NCBI GenBank assembly: GCA_022577435.1 | Contig: JAKOON010000012.1 | Coordinates: forward strand, 1,897,001 to 1,961,000 | DNA length: 64,000 nucleotides | Source of the DNA: Embiotoca jacksoni | Lineage: Eukaryota; Chordata; Actinopteri; Embiotocidae | Direction of reading: 5' to 3' | Shown here: piece by piece, positions 34,801-44,105 of the stretch | Position numbering within the stretch: position 1 is the stretch's first letter | How the letters are laid out: each line of letters starts with the position of its first letter | The notes under the pieces: model-generated | What the model was told of the DNA's origin: nothing | Database searches by the model: none | The model's input: only the letters and a program-made list of their open reading frames with translations | Position numbers and translations under genes: made by a program

Positions 34801-37800
34801 AAGACTCCAAAACTATACCTCTTTATACCTTAAATATCACCCATCCAGAGTGGGCTACACAGGTGGGTCTACATTTGAATATAATTTACTGTGCACACAC
34901 TTTTATATGTTACATTACGCAATACGTCATGTATGATATAATAAGTGAAAGCTAAGATAAAAGAAATTCACAGGAACTGACCAAGGTGTATCGCTCCCAT
35001 GTGAGTTTATAGGTCTTTTAATAGTAGTACTAACAGAAAAAAAAGAAATTCACCATGGTAAATAATGCTTCCTCATGTCAATTTTGGGTTTACATAGCAC
35101 TAAGGACCGGCCAATATTTTCAATGCAGTGAAAAGCTGACAAAGACATACTGATTCGTTTTTTTAAGACAAGCTAAATAATGCGTCTGAACCTCATGCAG
35201 AACAAAAAAAAAAATCAAAGGATTTGTTTTTATGTTGTGATGTTAATGTGTTTATTTCCTGTTATACGTATGCGCCTTGTTTATCTGACGTCTGCAACCA
35301 GCATGGGAGTAAATCAATTAGTTATAATCCGTACGACATACTGTGTCCCCAGGTCAAGGAAAACAGAGCTGGTCAGTTCGTCATCAACTTGAAGAACGAC
35401 CAAACAGAGTACTGCGGCTACGTGGTGTACAAGCTATCTTCTGAATGGGGTCGCTCAGGGAGTGAGATGGCCTTCTTCTGTGCCACCCTGCAAGGTAATA
35501 ATGGCAAAATGACCACAACATACAAATTCCGTGCATGAATGATTAATTTGTTCGTACGATTGTGTGTGGGTGTGTGTTTTCATATATTCTTACTACAACA
35601 GCCTCTTTCTGTGTAGTGCAAAAATTCAGTGCCAATTATGAATGGATACAGTTAATAATCATATACATTTCTAAGACCTCCACTCAGATATAGCCGAATA
35701 ATATTTATAAAACTTAAATTTGATTTGCTGCAACAGTGTAACACTCAACAACTTCCCGGGAAGCTTTCAAGGACCCACCTGCTGTGGAGAAAATGCAAGA
35801 ATTAAGATACTTGAAAAATCTAGCATTTTCCACATTTTATTTTAATCAATTTGTGCTCATCTCCTCAAGTGATTGCCGCCACTTGGAAACAATGCAGTGT
35901 TTGGTAATAAATCAAGACAGTTTGTTAAAAGTCCTTTCTTAGACGCCTGCATCTGCACCAAGCGTTTCCGTCACAGTAAAACAAGACAAGTTGACTCGCT
36001 AACACTAAGCACATGCTTTGCAATGAGGTAGTCTACAAAATAATGGTGTTGGCCATCATAACCATATTGTTCATGCTACAAATGTATGCCTCTGAAATGA
36101 TAGTAAATGATATACAGAGCCATACAAGAAAAAAAATGTCTCATAAATATTTGGGCTTCTCCCTCTTCCTCTCCTATAACTGTCAAACTAATGAGACAGG
36201 AGATTAGATTGAAAAGTCGACTTGCAAAGATGACATTCTTCTGACCTTAGCTAGCCTGGTTGTATATTCTTTACATAAGTTCTCTATTACACAGGTAAAC
36301 AAGCATTTCCAATTCCAACAGTGCACTCAAGGCCATTGCTAAAGGGGGAATTACATTTCTATGTGTACATTCCTGCTGAGATATTTCCTGTTAGCCAACT
36401 TACAAGCACTTCTGGGAAGTACTCCCATTTCTCCATTCATGACTAATTGTTGTCAATGTCACGTGAGCTACAGTGCTTCTCCCTGAGAACATGCCTGAGC
36501 ATCTGTGTGTTATCGCTCACAGCTTTAATGCGCCTCAGGCTATCTGATTTAACACTTGTTTTTTAGTTGGTTTTTTTTCACGGACATGTCTATGACACAA
36601 TCTCTCTTCTCCTGTAGACGATCCTTGGATGCTTTGGCGATGGCTTCTCGTGGGTGTTGCTGTTCTGGCAGTCTTAGTCATCATGTCAGTTGTATGTATG
36701 TGCAACTATGTGAAGGGTGGAAGACTAAACAGCATGCCACAGGCATTGGTAAGACTATTCTTCCTCCATTGTCCTTTGGTGTGTCAGTCTTGCAAGAAGG
36801 AAATGTTACCTTACTGGATTCCCAGCCCTCTAGCACATCATTACTATGCACTTGTTCAGTTTGTCATCATAAAAGTAATTGCAAATACTAAGTGAAAGAA
36901 AAAAAAAAGTCCAGTGAGTCTTAGCAGTTTCTGCAATTTATCTTGTATGTCTGTTGGCTTTGCTCTGTGGTAATGTGGTGTGGAAAGACATTGATGGGTC
37001 TGTCTTCATTATTTTCAAAACAGGTAACAACTACCGGGAGTTGTAAAGTACTGCAGTTTCCAGATAGAAATCTCATCATTTCCAAAGCAGTGGTTGGCAC
37101 TCAAAGTGACCAGACAGTTTATGCCAAAATCCAGGTGAACCCGAACGTGCCCTCCGTTGGGCTCGGAGGTTATTCCCCCCAGGATACACCCTGGAACGTC
37201 TGGGAACGCAGCTCTGGCTCCTCTGTGGGCACAGATACACTACTCAGTACAACCTCAGGTCCTGAGGACACAAGCGCACAGTCCTCTGAAAACTACGGTG
37301 CAGTTGCAATTCACGTCCCAGTTGAAGAAAACGAAGATTCTCTGCAGTGTCCCACTGATCCCAGAGAGACCAGTCAGCCGCCGTCGTCTTCCAGTGGAGA
37401 GAACTGGGATAACGGTGAAACGAGTCCAAGGCTGGCCTCATTTGCAGCACCACCATCACCTGATTGTGACGCTTGTGAGAGCAATGCAGCCACACAGCTG
37501 CTGCTGCAAACAGTGCGGGATAGCAACGGACAACTCATGTTGCCTTCGCTAAGTTTCCTGTTACAGAGCAGCACTGGTGGCACAGTGCCACCAATGAACC
37601 CCGAGAGAAAACCTCTTTTATCAGACCTCATGGATTCCGAGGCATCTTTACTGAACTTTGACAGCTCCGAGTGGTCAGACTGTGGGTGTGATGATAGCTC
37701 TGCAAACACACCGACCCACCCGTACTGCAACACTCATTACTCCCCATCTCAATCAGTCCTTCCTGATTTTCACCTGGGATGTCCGAGCACACCCTCAAGT

Positions 37801-38016
37801 GATGCAATATTTCAATCAGGTTACAAACAAAACTGGATGGCTAAAATCCTTCATGGACCTGAAGTCATCGAGAGTCGCGAATACATAAGGAAGAACTATC
37901 CTCATACCCAGACTGGTGGCAAAATGGTGGAGGAAGGTGAGCAGGATGAAAGCAGAGGAGTGGAGAGATCAAGACAGATTCTTCTGGGAAGTTGGATGGT
38001 ACAAATTCAAGAGTAA
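31821..38016 (+). CDS. il22ra1: interleukin-22 receptor subunit alpha-1 (class II cytokine receptor), complete
   Basis: Coding exons: 31821-31869, 32659-32785, 34416-34588, 34684-34862, 35353-35494, 36618-36748 and 37024-38016. They join to 597 codons with intron phases 1, 2, 1, 0, 1, 0, the layout usual for class II cytokine receptors. Residues 1 to about 17 form a signal peptide. Domain 1 (about 26-116) has a NFDNVLHWD segment and the close pair C72/C80; domain 2 (about 117-223) has C197/C219. N-glycosylation sequons lie at N74, N81, N136 and N167. One membrane helix spans about 229-252, and the cytoplasmic tail runs to 597. Known role of the family: the chain pairs with IL10R2 at the epithelial cell surface, binds IL-22 (IL-20/24 in mammals) and signals through JAK1/TYK2 and STAT3. 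The tail motif GYSPQDTP (Y317) matches the YxxQ class and resembles the YAPQ motifs of mammalian IL22RA1. The next gene is myom3, as in mammals. IL20RA is the closest alternative, since a GQLMLPSLS stretch in the tail recalls it. Confidence 0.88.
31870..32658 (+). other. il22ra1 intron 1 (789 bp)
   Basis: Phase 1, GTAAGT...CAG. Contains the 48-bp palindrome at 31965-32012 and otherwise ordinary AT-rich sequence. Confidence 0.8.
31965..32012. repeat. 48-bp near-perfect palindrome
   Basis: Two perfect 23-nt arms (31965-31987 and 31990-32012) flank a 2-nt AC spacer. The inner part of each arm is made of TTTAC/GTAAA pentamer units (ACTTTACTTTACTTT on the left). A third GTAAAGTAAA run follows at 32019-32028. 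In RNA this would fold into a long hairpin inside intron 1. Confidence 0.95.
32659..32785 (+). CDS. il22ra1: il22ra1 exon 2: first half of ectodomain D1
   Basis: Acceptor TTGTCTTCCTACAG, donor GTAAGA. Encodes the VRFVSKNFDNVLHWD stretch, close to the start of D1 in mammalian IL22RA1, and ends in VQYWR. Confidence 0.9.
32786..34415 (+). other. il22ra1 intron 2 (1630 bp)
   Basis: Phase 2. Contains an 11-bp perfect hairpin with a 5-nt loop at 32950-32976 (TGTAAAATCCA / TGGATTTTACA). A 65-codon open frame at 33894-34091 has no family support and I do not call it an exon. Confidence 0.75.
34416..34588 (+). CDS. il22ra1: il22ra1 exon 3: second half of D1
   Basis: Acceptor CTCTACTCCTTACAG, donor GTAAGAAT. 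Encodes the CQNITVPNCNLTAET segment with the paired cysteines C72/C80 and two sequons, the most family-diagnostic piece of the ectodomain. Confidence 0.92.
34684..34862 (+). CDS. il22ra1: il22ra1 exon 4: first half of D2
   Basis: I place the acceptor at ...TTTGTCTACAAAG (ends 34683), giving TDLGAPILSIK, which aligns with the D1-D2 linker of IL22RA1 and IL20RA. A second AG nine bases downstream (...CTGATCTAG, ends 34692) is also in frame and would replace the four residues TDLG with one Ser. Donor GTGGGT. Confidence 0.8.
34863..36617 (+). other. il22ra1 introns 4 and 5 (with exon 5 between)
   Basis: Intron 4 is 34863-35352 and intron 5 is 35495-36617. Neither holds a recognised repeat or additional exon. 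The other introns, 34589-34683 (95 bp) and 36749-37023 (275 bp), are short. Confidence 0.7.
35353..35494 (+). CDS. il22ra1: il22ra1 exon 5: second half of D2
   Basis: Acceptor ACTGTGTCCCCAG, donor GTAATA. Encodes TEYCGYVVYKLSSEWG...FFCATLQ, with the membrane-proximal disulfide pair C197/C219. Confidence 0.9.
36618..36748 (+). CDS. il22ra1: il22ra1 exon 6: transmembrane segment
   Basis: Acceptor CTCTTCTCCTGTAG, donor GTAAGA. Encodes about 21 hydrophobic residues from the second Trp of WRWLLVG to VVCMC, followed by NYVKGGR as a positive-inside stop. Confidence 0.92.
37024..38016 (+). CDS. il22ra1: il22ra1 exon 7: cytoplasmic tail and stop
   Basis: Acceptor CATTATTTTCAAAACAG; 993 bases open to TAA at 38014. 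Starts VTTTGSCKVLQFPDRNLII, which parallels the post-membrane LNVQRVLTFQPLRF-type region (JAK1 box area) of IL22RA1, then VYAKIQV and the YSPQ motif at Y317. The remainder is Ser/Pro/acidic and low in recognisable structure. Confidence 0.93.
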   Translation, partial: VTTTGSCKVLQFPDRNLIISKAVVGTQSDQTVYAKIQVNPNVPSVGLGGYSPQDTPWNVWERSSGSSVGTDTLLSTTSGPEDTSAQSSENYGAVAIHVPVEENEDSLQCPTDPRETSQPPSSSSGENWDNGETSPRLASFAAPPSPDCDACESNAATQLLLQTVRDSNGQLMLPSLSFLLQSSTGGTVPPMNPERKPLLSDLMDSEASLLNFDSSEWSDCGCDDSSANTPTHPYCNTHYSPSQSVLPDFHLGCPSTPSSDAIFQSGYKQNWMAKILHGPEVIESREYIRKNYPHTQTGGKMVEEGEQDESRGVERSRQILLGSWMVQIQE

Positions 38017-39367
38017 TTCTCCATTTTACAGCCTTTTAGACCAAAAATGATCTTTTCCCTATTTTGGTCCTTGAATAACAGTAGAGATGATTTTTACAAC
38101 AACAACAACAAAAAAGATGGAAGAAGGAAGTTGACGGACGGACTGATGGAGGAGTTGGTGACAAAGCAGACCTCAGGCTGATGAATGGATTTGCTATCTG
38201 CAATGTCACAGATGATGCAAAGACTGACTCAAACTATAATTTTGAGTGGAAACAAAGTCAAAATTTTTCACAAGTCAAATCTAACAACCACCTTTGGGCA
38301 TTTATGTACATTTCAACATGTTATACGTTATACCTTGCTGTGTATCTGTTCTTATTTAATAATCCACAATTGCAAAATGTTAAAAAAGTAAGGATGGATA
38401 GACTGAAGTGGTGGGTTTACACTTCAAGATCTGATGCATATATACTTTGTAAAGTCCTTGTTTAACTTGTCATGTCATCGTTTAACAAAATAACCACAAT
38501 TTTACAAACAAGTTTTGTCTGTTTAAGGATGAAAAGTTGTTGAAACTTGAATTCAAAGTTCACTTCTTTTATATCTAGTATAATCTCTTGTTTGTGTCAA
38601 GTGTCTAGATGACTGTTTACCCTGAGTCCAAATGTGTCATAGCCAGCAAAGGGAATATAACAGCTCCTGTATTAAGTCAAAGTCCCATCAACAATAGCAC
38701 TTTTTATACATATCTGTACACATTTTCCAGTGTTTTCTGTTTGAGCAGAACTGAAACAGACAAAGCCACGCACCATATAGAGCCATAATTCTCAGTCACA
38801 CATTGTCAGCATCTGCATTTGTGTGCCATCGCTATGACAACACATTGTTGCAACTTCTTATTACACTCCCTAAATACATAAATCCAGCCTGGTCACATTT
38901 AAATTACAATGTGGACAGTCAGCCTCAAAGATTAGATACGAAAACAAATCTGATTGCATTGTGGCTGAACAAGGAAGTAGATGAAGTCCAACACCAATTG
39001 TCACCAGCTGTTTGAAATGGGAAGTAAGATGACTGGATGTCTACTAAACATCAATATATTTCAGTATTATCAGTGACGCATTCAATTCATGGTATGATTG
39101 CATCTGTATATAAAAAAAAAACAATGTTTATTTTTTCTAACTCACAAAGTTCATAAACAAATTTTGTCCTCATTGTTTGCTGTTCTTTTAGTTCAGTACA
39201 ATGCAGTTTGGTAAATATATTAGAAGCTGGGGTCATGGTGCAACCTAAGCCTTGCTGATAACAGCTGGGCTTGTAATAGCTTGAGCACAGTCTTTTATAT
39301 GCAGCTGTAAAGCAATAATGTCAGGTGTGTTTAAACAGTCAGTCACTAAGGGAAATTTTGTTTCACA

Positions 39368-39373
<6 letters not shown>

Positions 39374-39411
<38 letters not shown>
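39374..39411. repeat. (TA)n microsatellite
   Basis: About 19 uninterrupted AT dinucleotides, then TGTGTG. Able to pair with itself in a single strand. The Tyr-Ile repeat open frames over it are artefacts. Confidence 0.97.
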
Positions 39412-39416
<5 letters not shown>

Positions 39417-39522
39417 CCCATTGAATATAATAAACAAGGTAGCAGCTTTTCTTTATTCTGTTTGTGCAGTTTGTGGATTTCTACAAAATGTTTATGTTGG
39501 AAAGACTTTAGTTGCAATCTGA

Positions 39523-39528
39523 AATAAA
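39523..39528 (+). terminator. candidate polyadenylation signal for il22ra1
   Basis: Canonical AATAAA about 1.5 kb after the stop codon. The hexamers at 39429 and 39800 are equal alternatives by sequence alone. Confidence 0.3.
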
Positions 39529-39810
39529 GTAAGAGCTTCAATTGTGTCAGTTTTGATTATATTATTTAATTACCAAGTAAATTATGTTGGAGAATCTCTC
39601 TCATAACCTTTCTCTGCAAGTGGAGCAGAACCGTCTGTACCGTTTTGTGTTATGTAAATATTCATTGGTTTGGTTGGGGAGGGTTGTAAAAGTATTTTTG
39701 AATTCTTGACTTTTGTGAAATGTCTATGCTTAACTGATACTGTCTAACCCACTAACTTCTCACTCAACGTGACCTCGGGTAATTTAAATATGCCAGAGTA
39801 ATAAACTTGA

Positions 39811-42800
39811 TTGCTACATGCTGTACATTTTCATGTTATCAGGTCAAAAATAGGTGAGTTGGATTGAGCAATGAATACAAAGTTCAACTCAGCAACCTGT
39901 TGCCAAGTAGTATTTGTTTTCAGTTAAGGAATGTAGACAAAGTATTGTAGTTCTGGACATACTGTGCAAATCTGGTGAACTGAACCAATTAGCAGTTTCA
40001 ATATTTAATGATGCAATGTACAATTGGCACCAAAGTAGTAGATAGTCATTTCACAACAGACTACACACTGACAGTAATAATGTCTTTATAATAGATGGAT
40101 GGTGAGGAAAAAACACCAAAAACTGTCGCTGTGTTGTGAATTGCCACTTCAAATTATGGTCCACAGGATTTGTATTCTGGCAGGGTTGCACCCATAATTC
40201 AAAAAGGAGGTCCTTTATCTTCTTTTCTTTTCTTTCTGGAGCAGCTCGAAGAGGAAGTGATCCTCTCATCAACTGTCCCAAAGGAAGAGGGGAAAAAAAG
40301 GTGTAGCTATCTGCATCCATGGGATTTATTTCAGGGGATTGTATAAGACTTCTGTGGATCTCAGGTTTAATAGCCATTGTAAAATTGGTTATTCAACTGC
40401 TACCAGACACCTTAATAAGATATTTTACACTAAAAGCCTGGCCTATTATCTGGTAACAAGGAAAGAAGTGACAGAGACAGCATGCTTCATTTTAAAGGGC
40501 CTTAATTTAGAAATAATTCATTAAAAATACCATAGATTATCAAATAATCTCAAAATCTGCCTATCATTCATTTCAATAGAATTTACACGTTTATATTGTG
40601 TGTTTTCCTTTTTTCATAGTTGCAGGTGTATCAATGACAAAACAGAAAACTTATTCAATACGACAAAAGGAGCAGTTTTATACATCATGGGCACACACTC
40701 CACAGACTGCAGTGCGCTTTGCAGGATATTGGCTAAATGCTACAAACCTACACCATGAAAAATGGCTGCACAGTCGAATCAGTACATCTGAGACACAACA
40801 CAAAACTTACTTTATGAACATGTCGAAAGCTCAGATTTATGACCAGGTTGCCAGAATTGACTTCTATCCAAAGCCACATAAAAAACAAAGGGGAGAAGTT
40901 GTTTGTATCAGTTTTAATCCACAAAATCTGCTGCTGTGTCAAAGATAATGCCAAGAGTAGAGGGTTTAGACAGCTACACAATGAGGGGTTTTAGCTTAGT
41001 TGACTGCTCTGCATCTTTTTGCAGCAAATTATTTTGTTATTATGTTAAAATAGCCACTGTGTTACTGGATGTTGTTGAGGGTTGCTATGTTCAAACAAGT
41101 TTAAACCAGATATTTTGTATGTCACATTTCATAGCCATCGGGCATTTGTGACCCTTTATTCATCAAAACCCAAGCATCTCAATGAATATGATGCTTGTGT
41201 TCTGTTACTTGAGATCCAATCTGATGTGCAGCTCACGACAGATAAATTGGCTCTGTGCTTGAAGCAACAATAGCGCTGATACACGAGCAGACGAAAAAGT
41301 CGGTATTGTAAAGGATCATTTAACATGAGTGGAGAGCTGGAGCTAAGCTAAGCTTTGCAAAGTTCAGGGAAGAAAACAACAAACAACACACAATGAAATG
41401 AATATGTGAAAGGGCTCTTGTGAGTAGGAGTAAGTGGGAGGTTGAGAGACAAAGAAACTGTGTAAGATCCAGTCAGAAAAAAAAAATAGTGGGAAAACTA
41501 CCTTCAAGAGAATCAGGCAGGATGTGAAAAAGCAAAGAGGAATGAGCAAAGGAAACAAAAAAGGATTTCAAGTTGTAGCCAATCACTGTCAAAACACCAC
41601 ACTGAAAGGGAAACTGTTCATGGAGTGAGCGATTTAAAAAAAAAAATAATATTTGTCTCTTGTGTTTGGCATGGAACAGGCCAGCTTTTCATCGTGCTCT
41701 TTCCCTCTATCTTCCCATCTGGCTGTTCTTTGGACAGATGTAAAAAAAAAAAAAACTCTTTGGTCGGCTAGCAGCTCTGACAGGTTCTATTCTTTCTGTC
41801 GGCCGGAAAGCTGTCTTTCTCCTCTTTCAACTCTCCAAGTCCCAAGAAGATGGAATGGCAGATTGCAGGGCAAACCCTCTTGAGTGCCACAGCCACGATA
41901 GAAGTTTGAATGGGGGATAGTAGTTCAGATGCTTCTGCACAAATAGAATTTCAATCACTGCTGAGGGTGTGTGCCTGCCCTGGATCAATGAATATATTGA
42001 TGAACTGAGAGTCTCGGCCACTTAAAGTCATTTCTAGTACGAAGAGCACATGGGAGGCAACCAGGTTTGACCGTTGTACAGGGAAATGCTGATTTCAATC
42101 ACTGCCAGACAAGTTAAAGGGCTGGCTGGAAATCCAGAAAAACATTTCTTCATGTGGCAATGTCCTTGAAACACATTGTATGCCCCTGAATTATCTTGGT
42201 AAAGTATATTGGTGCGGATTCTCATTAATGTTTAAAGGTTCCCCTGAGGTTTAAATTCCAAAGCAGTCTTTCAGAGGGCTACTTTGGAGTATATATGGTT
42301 ATGATTGCCTAACTTATTATCTTTTCTGTCAACATTTAAGGCAAAGTTCCAGCGGGGAAAGACGGAGTGAAGGAAAAGAAACTGCTTTGAGGAAATTATA
42401 TAGTCAAAAAGAAATGATTGAAGATGTTGAGAGAACTTAGCGAGTATAAGTTGCCTTAGTCATAAATCTATCACCCAACATCCCCCCATATCGCCGCTGC
42501 AGCCATCTGTTTTTATAAATATAGCTTTCCTGATAAGGTGTATGAAGTTAACTGGATCTATTGAAATGTATGTGTGCCTCGTCGCTCGTAACTCTGTGCT
42601 CTGATCTCCGAGAGTGATACAGCGCCATGGCTTTAACAACAACGCTTCATATTAACGCTCATGAGATTACAAAATGTCTAAATATTGAGAAACTGCCAAA
42701 ATACAATCTGTCCTTCAAACAAAGGATGGCTTGTATGAGTTGCTAATTCGTGTAGAGGGAGTTGCAGGCAATGTCACTAGCATGAATCATAACAATTAGT

Positions 42801-43074
42801 TGACTCAGGTAAGCTGAAGGTATATGTGGAAAATTAAATTCAACTAAAATGAGGCTCAGTTTTAATGTGGTGTAGTTGAATTACATTTTTGGTTTTAGAG
42901 TGACTGCATATTATAAGTAGCATGATAATTACACTGAATATTTCAATTTTGTTTTTTTATTACCGATTTGTATCTTAACCGATCAGTAGTAAGTTATGTA
43001 CTCATCCAAAATTATGTTATTGAAGTTGTGGGAGCAAAGACCAGCTAACTCTTCACATTAAATAAGTAGCTTGT
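39811..43074. other. intergenic between il22ra1 and myom3, left part
   Basis: No gene. An open frame at 40598-40948 (116 codons) shows no motif or splice support. 41760-42240 is non-repetitive and comparatively complex. Confidence 0.5.
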
Positions 43075-43874
43075 CTTCATTGGCTTCCTGTAAAATCAAG
43101 AATTGACTTTAAAATTCTTCTCCTTACATACAAAGCCCTTAATGACTCAGCTCCATCATATCTTAAAGACTGCATAGTACCATATTATCCCAATAGAGCA
43201 CTTCTCCTGAAGACTGCAGGCTTACTTGTGGTTCCAAGATTTTCCCAAAGTAGAATGAAAAACAGAACCTTTAGCTATCAGGCCCCTCTCCTGTGGAAAT
43301 AAATCTCACTACTTTTAAGATTAGGCTAAAACCTTTCCTTTTTGATTAAGTTTATAGTTAGGGCTGGCTCTGGTGACCCTGAACCATCCCTTAGTTCTGC
43401 TGCTATTGGTCTAGTCTGCTGGGGAAACTCCAAAGATACTGCTTTCCTCTTCTTTCTTACTCTACATGCATTTATATGCCATCATTGCTATATGCCATCA
43501 TTAACTTTGTGCTTTCTCTCTACTGCAGTTTGGGATTTTTCCTCTTTTTCCTTTCCTTTCTCTATACCTTTCTGCAGGTATCTCTGGCTTTGGAGCTGCA
43601 TGTTTCTGATCTGCAGTAACTGGCCCCACAACATACCCAGTGTTTATTGTTTGTTGTGTCTCAATGCTGTTCTTTTGTCTCTACGCTCTCTTCTAACCCC
43701 TTCAGGAGGTGCAGTTGGCCTCTCTGAGACTAGTTCATTTTTCCTCAAACTATTGCCATGTGCTGCCAAGTAGGAATTGTTGGGTTTCTGTCTACAATAC
43801 TGTAAGATCTTCACATCGCTATATAAAGTGCCCTGAGATGATGTATGTTGTGATTTGGCAGTATATAAATAAAA
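43075..43874 (+). mobile_element. 5'-truncated L2-type LINE, 3' end
   Basis: Bases 43075-43302 read LHWLPVK, FKILLLTYKALN, LKDCIVPYYPNRALL, SYQAPLLWK then stop: the C-terminal region after the reverse transcriptase of an L2/CR1-group LINE. The typical fish 3' UTR follows (AGTTAGGGCTGGCTCTGGTG, CTGCTGGGGAAACTCC) and ends in TATAAAGTGCCCTGAGATGA and GCAGTATATAAATAAAAC. The copy is truncated at its 5' end, as is normal for such elements, and is slightly diverged. No functional polymerase is encoded. Confidence 0.85.
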
Positions 43875-43920
43875 CAACATCCTGGCGTTGATGCCTCCAT
43901 CATTGGTTACGTGACCAGTT

Positions 43921-44105
43921 GGATGCGTATTGGGGCGGCTCTGGCTCAGATGTCAGAGTGGGTTTGCCACTAATCAGCAAGGTTGGTAGTTCAATCTATG
44001 GTTCCTTCTGTCCACGTGTCGAAGTGAACTCCAAATTGCTCCTGATGGCAGGAGAGCTGCTTGCATGGCAGCTGTGGTGTGGAGATTTTTTTCCAGCTGA
44101 AGACT
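43921..44105 (+). mobile_element. tRNA-derived SINE-like copy, decayed
   Basis: GGGGCGGCTCTGGCTCAGAT resembles a Pol III A box region, and GGTTGGTAGTTCAATCTATGG resembles a B box (GGTTCGAATCC) with changes. CACGTGTCGAAGTG and CCAAATTGCTCCTGATGGCA then follow, as in a SINE-like fish repeat I recognise. It starts only about 50 bp after the LINE end. Confidence 0.6.

Larger units (their letters stand above)
38017..39810 (+). other. probable il22ra1 3' UTR and downstream flank
   Basis: No coding sequence. Several AATAAA hexamers occur (39429-39434, 39523-39528, 39800-39805), so the 3' end cannot be fixed. The UTR could be short or up to about 1.8 kb. Confidence 0.45.

Noticed and set aside
37374..37733. 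119-codon antisense open frame
   Set aside because: Shadow of il22ra1 exon 7.
40598..40948. 116-codon open frame between the two genes
   Set aside because: No similarity recognised, no bounded exon structure.
43921..44000. Possible tRNA gene from A- and B-box-like words
   Set aside because: B box is altered and the arms do not fold into a cloverleaf; better explained as a SINE-like repeat.
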